Below are positions 61,033 to 64,000 of a stretch of DNA of 64,000 bases, one piece after another. Under the pieces are notes generated by a model. It worked only from the letters and a program-made list of their open reading frames with translations. It had not been told where the DNA came from and did no database searches. Position 1 is the first letter of the stretch. Each line of letters begins with the position of its first letter. Position numbers and translations under genes: made by a program. This DNA is from a bacterium (GTDB taxonomy: Bacteria; Cyanobacteriota; Vampirovibrionia; Gastranaerophilales; Gastranaerophilaceae): positions 1 through 64,000 of the forward strand of contig JAFXYZ010000062.1 of the NCBI GenBank assembly GCA_017541465.1, written 5' to 3'.

Positions 61033-61386
61033 TCAGGGCATTACCAATTCTGAAATTGTTTTGTATATTTTGTCGTAAACACCCTCAAGATTTTCGTTAA
61101 CTTCATTATTCCAAAATCTAATAATTGTAAATCCTAAAGATGAAAGAAAAATTGTTCGTTCCTCATCATATTTTATATTTTGAGTTTCGTTATGCTGCCC
61201 GCCATCAAGTTCTATGATTAATTTTATATCTGGGGCGACAAAATCAACAATATATTTTCCTATAGGATATTGTCGTTTAAATTTTATATTTTGAATTTTG
61301 CGGTTTCTAACCAAATTCCAAATAATTTTTTCCTGTGGGGTTTGTTGTTTTCTCAATATTTTTGCTAAGTTATAGTTTTTGCTCAT
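61033..61386 (-). CDS. DUF559 (Vsr-like endonuclease fold) protein
   Basis: This 117-residue protein belongs to the DUF559 family of small restriction-endonuclease-fold nucleases related to Vsr. It has LRKQQTPQEKIIWNLVRNRKI, FKRQYPIGKYIVDFVAPDIKLIIELDGGQH with the likely catalytic Asp/Glu, then YDEERTIFLSSLGFTIIRFWNNEV. It lies wholly inside two facing 34-base repeats. The last codons run into the left repeat region. A TATAAT box lies six bases before the ATG with no ribosome site. Substrate DNA is unknown; action on the repeats is a hypothesis. Confidence 0.9.
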   Translation of the reverse strand: MSKNYNLAKILRKQQTPQEKIIWNLVRNRKIQNIKFKRQYPIGKYIVDFVAPDIKLIIELDGGQHNETQNIKYDEERTIFLSSLGFTIIRFWNNEVNENLEGVYDKIYKTISELVMP

Positions 61387-61392
61387 AACTTA

Positions 61393-61398
61393 ATTATA
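61393..61398 (-). promoter_or_regulatory. Extended -10 box six bases before the DUF559 start
   Basis: On the minus strand TGTTATAAT, TAAGTT, ATG at 61386. The promoter lies just inside the right terminal repeat. Confidence 0.55.
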
Positions 61399-61460
61399 AC
61401 ATACAATCAACCCTCACCCTAACCCTCTCCCAGAGGAGAGGGAAATTGCCGGCAAATTGA

Positions 61461-62402
61461 CTATATCCTATTATCCTCGTGGAGTTCGAGGTTTTCATAT
61501 GCCAAAAGTGCCGCCCCGACCATGCCTGCGTTATTCTTTAACTCCGCAGGGACGATTTTGACAGGATCGACAACAATATTGTGATTTACCTCTTTTTCGA
61601 GTTTCTTGCAGTCAACAACCTCGCCCATACCTCCTGAGAGAACAACAATTTCGGGATCAAAAATATTAACAAGGCTGATTATCCCGAGCGCAACGTGATG
61701 CTGCCAGGTTTCAAAAACCTCTTTTGCAAACTCATCACCCCTCTGGGCTGATTTAATCAGGTCTATCGTTGTTATATCCTCAACTCTCGCATTTCTGTAT
61801 ACACCTTTTCTGAAGGACGGTCTGATTTTTGCTAGCCTTCTTATGGTTTCCTTCATACCTGTACCTGAAGCATAGGCTTCCCAGCAGTCAAAATTATGAC
61901 AAGTACATTCGCGAACGGCATCTGTATGTATTTTTATACTTCCGACCTCACCGGCTTTTCCCGATTTACCTCTCAAAAGTTTCCTGTTGATGATAATTCC
62001 GCCCCCGATACCTGTTCCGAGAGTAATAACAATAATATTCTTATACCCTCTTGCCGCACCTTTTTTATACTCGCCCCACGCCGCCGCGTTTGCATCATTT
62101 TCAACAAAAATATTTGACTTGCTTACCCTTGAAAAATCGAGGTTGCGGTAGCCCTCGGGCATATTCGGGGTTGATGAGCGGACAAGTGTATTTTCAAGAT
62201 TGACAGCCCCCGCAGTCGCGAAGGAAACGTAGTCAAACTGCCCCTCATTCTCGTTTGTTATCTGGCAGAGCATAAAAAACAACTCTTCTACAGTTTTTGG
62301 GGTTGATTTTTTGTGTATTCCCGAGCAAATCTTCCCTTTTTCATCAACTATCGCATAGCTTAACTTCGTTCCGCCTATATCAAACGATAAAAACTTTGTC
62401 AT
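61461..62402 (-). CDS. nanK: ROK-family sugar kinase, probably N-acetylmannosamine kinase
   Basis: This protein of about 313 residues is a ROK kinase: FDIGGTKLSYAIV (ATP loop) near the start, ENDANAAAWGEYKKGAA, LGTGIGGGIIINRKLLRGKSGKAGEVGS and the zinc site CTCHNFDCWEAYASG. The start ATG at 62402 overlaps the stop of the epimerase gene (ATGA), which supports a ManNAc kinase working with NanE: ManNAc to ManNAc-6-P. Sugar choice rests on this context. No sialic acid lyase or transporter is in the window. Confidence 0.87.
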   Translation of the reverse strand: MTKFLSFDIGGTKLSYAIVDEKGKICSGIHKKSTPKTVEELFFMLCQITNENEGQFDYVSFATAGAVNLENTLVRSSTPNMPEGYRNLDFSRVSKSNIFVENDANAAAWGEYKKGAARGYKNIIVITLGTGIGGGIIINRKLLRGKSGKAGEVGSIKIHTDAVRECTCHNFDCWEAYASGTGMKETIRRLAKIRPSFRKGVYRNARVEDITTIDLIKSAQRGDEFAKEVFETWQHHVALGIISLVNIFDPEIVVLSGGMGEVVDCKKLEKEVNHNIVVDPVKIVPAELKNNAGMVGAALLAYENLELHEDNRI

Positions 62403-63091
62403 TTCTTTAACCCTCTTGTACAAAACCTTTTTGTAATAAGCTGGGGACGTGTTACGGCAGAGCCTATCACAACCGAGTGCGCCCCGAGTTCAAATGCCCT
62501 GTTTACCTCTTCAACCGTCCAGATTCTGCCTTCAAGCACAACGGGGCAATCCACCACCTTAACGAGTTTTTCGAGCATGCCAAAATCAGGTGTGGTTAAA
62601 TCCGATTTTGATTCCAATGTGTAGCCCGAAAGTGTTGTTGAAATAATATCAGCCCCCAAAGCCCTCGCAGCAATACCTTCCTGGACAGTCGAAACATCCG
62701 CCATAGAGATTTTATTATTCATTCTGATATATTTGATGATTTTCCTCAAATCGTCTTTAGGTCTTGGTCTTGAAGTACCGTCAAAAGCAATTATATCAGC
62801 CCCTGCGCCGATTAAAAGTTTAACATCTTTAATCGTAGGAGTGATATAGACAATACTCATCCAGTTTTCGGGGATAACATCAGGTTTGGTTAAGCCGATG
62901 ACGACAATATCTTTAAACATCTCTTTTGCGTTCCTGATGTCTCTTTCCCCTGCAAGCCTGAGTGCCTGAGCCCCGCCTTTCACGACAGAGGACATCATCG
63001 CCTTCATACAAACCTCATTATATAAAGGTTCTGACGGCATCGCCTGAACGGATATAACAACCTTATTCTTAATTCTCTCAACAACATCCAT
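62399..63091 (-). CDS. nanE: Putative N-acetylmannosamine-6-phosphate 2-epimerase
   Basis: NanE converts ManNAc-6-P to GlcNAc-6-P, linking sialic acid or ManNAc to amino-sugar metabolism. This 230-residue TIM-barrel protein has VSVQAMPSEPLYN near the N-terminus, ALRLAGERDIRN, DGTSRPRPKD, GADIISTTLSGYT and LEGRIWTVEEVNRAFELGAHSVVIGSAVTRP. These match the family. The ATG follows a TATAAT box by six bases without a ribosome site, so it is predicted leaderless. It is the first gene of a two-gene unit. Confidence 0.93.
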   Translation of the reverse strand: MDVVERIKNKVVISVQAMPSEPLYNEVCMKAMMSSVVKGGAQALRLAGERDIRNAKEMFKDIVVIGLTKPDVIPENWMSIVYITPTIKDVKLLIGAGADIIAFDGTSRPRPKDDLRKIIKYIRMNNKISMADVSTVQEGIAARALGADIISTTLSGYTLESKSDLTTPDFGMLEKLVKVVDCPVVLEGRIWTVEEVNRAFELGAHSVVIGSAVTRPQLITKRFCTRGLKK

Positions 63092-63422
63092 AAAATAATT
63101 ATATCATGACCACAAATTTTGACAGAGAAAAATTATTGTCATTTTCGGTGTCAGAAATTGAACCATACTGTTTCAGGTCAAATATATTTAGAAATGTAAA
63201 GTTGAATTTTTCGGATGCGTTTTTAATGATTTTTTATTAAAGATACGACATTTTAGATAAAAAATCGGATAAAAATTTTAGATTTTTGAAGTAATTTTTT
63301 CAAAAAAGAGGATTTTTTTGATTTTTTTCTGAGGTGTAAAAGCCCATGACACGCAACTAAATTTGTATTCATGTTTTGAAGGTATTAGTATTGCAATGGT
63401 GCAAAAGTAAGTCAAGATAAGT
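63092..63422. other. AT-rich divergent intergenic region of 331 bases
   Basis: The left edge holds an extended -10 box for nanE (63098-63103, TGATATAAT on the minus strand, six bases before its ATG). The rest is AT-rich with T runs around 63290-63330 and no ORF, repeat family member or clear RNA structure that I can see. It must hold the promoter of the gene at 63423. Confidence 0.5.
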
Positions 63423-64000
63423 ATGCAAATCAACAAAACAGTTATTAATTATAAAGGTAGTTCATATTTAGCCCCTTCTCCCAAGCTGAACCAAAAACAA
63501 CAAAGTTTTGGGGGTGTAGGTGATGTTCTGACCGCAGGGCTTCAGACCTTTGACAAGTACCCGATGATTGGCGTCAGCTTTATTGACACCGTTTCAACAA
63601 ATATCCCGAGAACCGTTGTTGATTTGAAGACAGGTATTCCTGCAGCTCTCGAAACTGCAAGAAGAGAGTTTTCGGGCTTGTTCGTAAACTGCCTGATGCC
63701 AAGTTTTATCGTTTTAGGTGTTGCAAAAAAATTAAACCCTCAATTCCAAAAGCACTTTAAGGGAATTGACATGGCGCACTCCTGGGCTAACCAGAGTGTT
63801 ATTGAATTTTTAAGTCCTATCTATAAGCACGCCAAAAAATCGGGCGAGCCCGAAAAAGTAGCAAAAGAATTTGCAAGAGAAACCCTTTCAAAACTTGAAG
63901 GTCTTGACGGAAAAACCTGGGTTAAGTTCTCTGATAAAATCGGAACTGAAAACTTTGAAAAAGCCGTTGATATTTTGGGCAACACAATTTCAAGATTCGG
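63423..64000 (+). CDS. FGG-tagged protein, unknown (3' end outside window)
   Basis: An open frame starts at ATG 63423 and runs off the window, 192 residues visible. The N-terminus MQINKTVINYKGSS...QQSFGG carries the short tag ending in FGG typical of this genome. A semi-hydrophobic stretch (LFVNCLMPSFIVLGVAKKL, about residues 86-104) may be membrane-associated. The rest is helical and charged. The ribosome site is weak (AAGTAAG-type text about ten or more bases upstream). No family is recognised. Confidence 0.65.
   Translation, partial: MQINKTVINYKGSSYLAPSPKLNQKQQSFGGVGDVLTAGLQTFDKYPMIGVSFIDTVSTNIPRTVVDLKTGIPAALETARREFSGLFVNCLMPSFIVLGVAKKLNPQFQKHFKGIDMAHSWANQSVIEFLSPIYKHAKKSGEPEKVAKEFARETLSKLEGLDGKTWVKFSDKIGTENFEKAVDILGNTISRF

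Larger units (their letters stand above)
60993..61442. mobile_element. DUF559-bearing element with 34-base terminal inverted repeats
   Basis: The left end (60993-61026) starts CCCTCTCCTATGGGAGAGGG. The right end (61409-61442), read on the other strand, starts CCCTCTCCTCTGGGAGAGGG. Over 34 bases 31 agree. Each end is itself a hairpin. The only gene between is the DUF559 nuclease. No clear target duplication is seen. Smaller elements with CTCTCC ends occur at 16233, 51111 and, as a relic, 10981. Confidence 0.7.

Noticed and set aside
1-64000. CRISPR array
   Set aside because: No series of equal repeats with regular unique spacers was found. The repeated palindromes are dispersed singly or in pairs.
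1-64000. tRNA or rRNA genes
   Set aside because: No TTCGA/ATC-type T-arm with a matching cloverleaf and no rRNA-like stretch was recognised by eye in the gaps; short tRNAs could have been missed.

Overview
The window reads as a chromosomal segment of an AT-rich, diderm, probably gut-dwelling bacterium. The best fit is the Gastranaerophilales (Candidatus Melainabacteria / Vampirovibrionia). This is inferred from three things: seven prepilin-like proteins that share the core FTLAEVLITLVIIGVIAA, several proteins with a short N-terminal tag ending in FKG/FGG, and lipid A genes (lpxI, lpxB). No rRNA or tRNA gene was seen, so the placement rests on protein style only.

Layout. 1-5100: tandem YfhO-type membrane proteins, the first cut by the window edge. 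5150-9120: small unknowns, a B12-binding-type radical SAM protein and a coiled-coil protein. 9255-20290: phosphohexomutase, ferritin, rmlDA, exported and lineage-specific proteins, DUF1015, and a large EF-hand/coiled-coil protein with a C-terminal peptidase-like domain. 20368-30210: a tightly packed pyrimidine operon, pyrK-pyrD-pyrE-pyrB-pyrC-(pyrF::carA fusion)-carB plus a 44-codon ORF, with a promoter and a leader terminator. 31133-34500: SprA-like protein, a structured leader RNA ending in a hairpin that hides the ribosome site, and three lineage-specific genes. 34612-35223: a RAYT transposase between identical REP sequences. 35285-41525: acyl-CoA synthetase, DEDDh exonuclease, SNF2/SWIM helicase. 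42589-49783: mazG, hisG and LCP on one strand; lpxI, lpxB and a GAF-GGDEF-HD-GYP protein on the other. 49789-60093: YnbB-like PLP enzyme, gdhA, sdaAB-sdaAA, paired membrane paralogues, fusA. 60993-61442: a DUF559 nuclease gene inside 34-bp terminal inverted repeats. 61461-63091: nanE-nanK-like pair. 63423 onward: a partial FGG-tagged protein.

The most interesting signal is the prepilin family. In six of seven genes codons 10-13 (PTPP) are written with an uninterrupted run of 8 or 9 C. In three genes the run keeps the reading frame; in three (11006-11748, 51549-52275, 56950-57868) it is one base too long or short, and the prepilin is cut from its start codon. This is what slipped-strand phase variation of surface fibres would look like. 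The leader between this tract and the FTLAEV core is also loaded with palindromic elements read through in frame, belonging to families found elsewhere in the window. Two of these families travel with a candidate mobilising enzyme here (RAYT; DUF559).

Five genes (15026, 34658, 53848, 61386, 63091) have a TATAAT-like box exactly six bases before the start codon and no Shine-Dalgarno, which predicts leaderless mRNAs.
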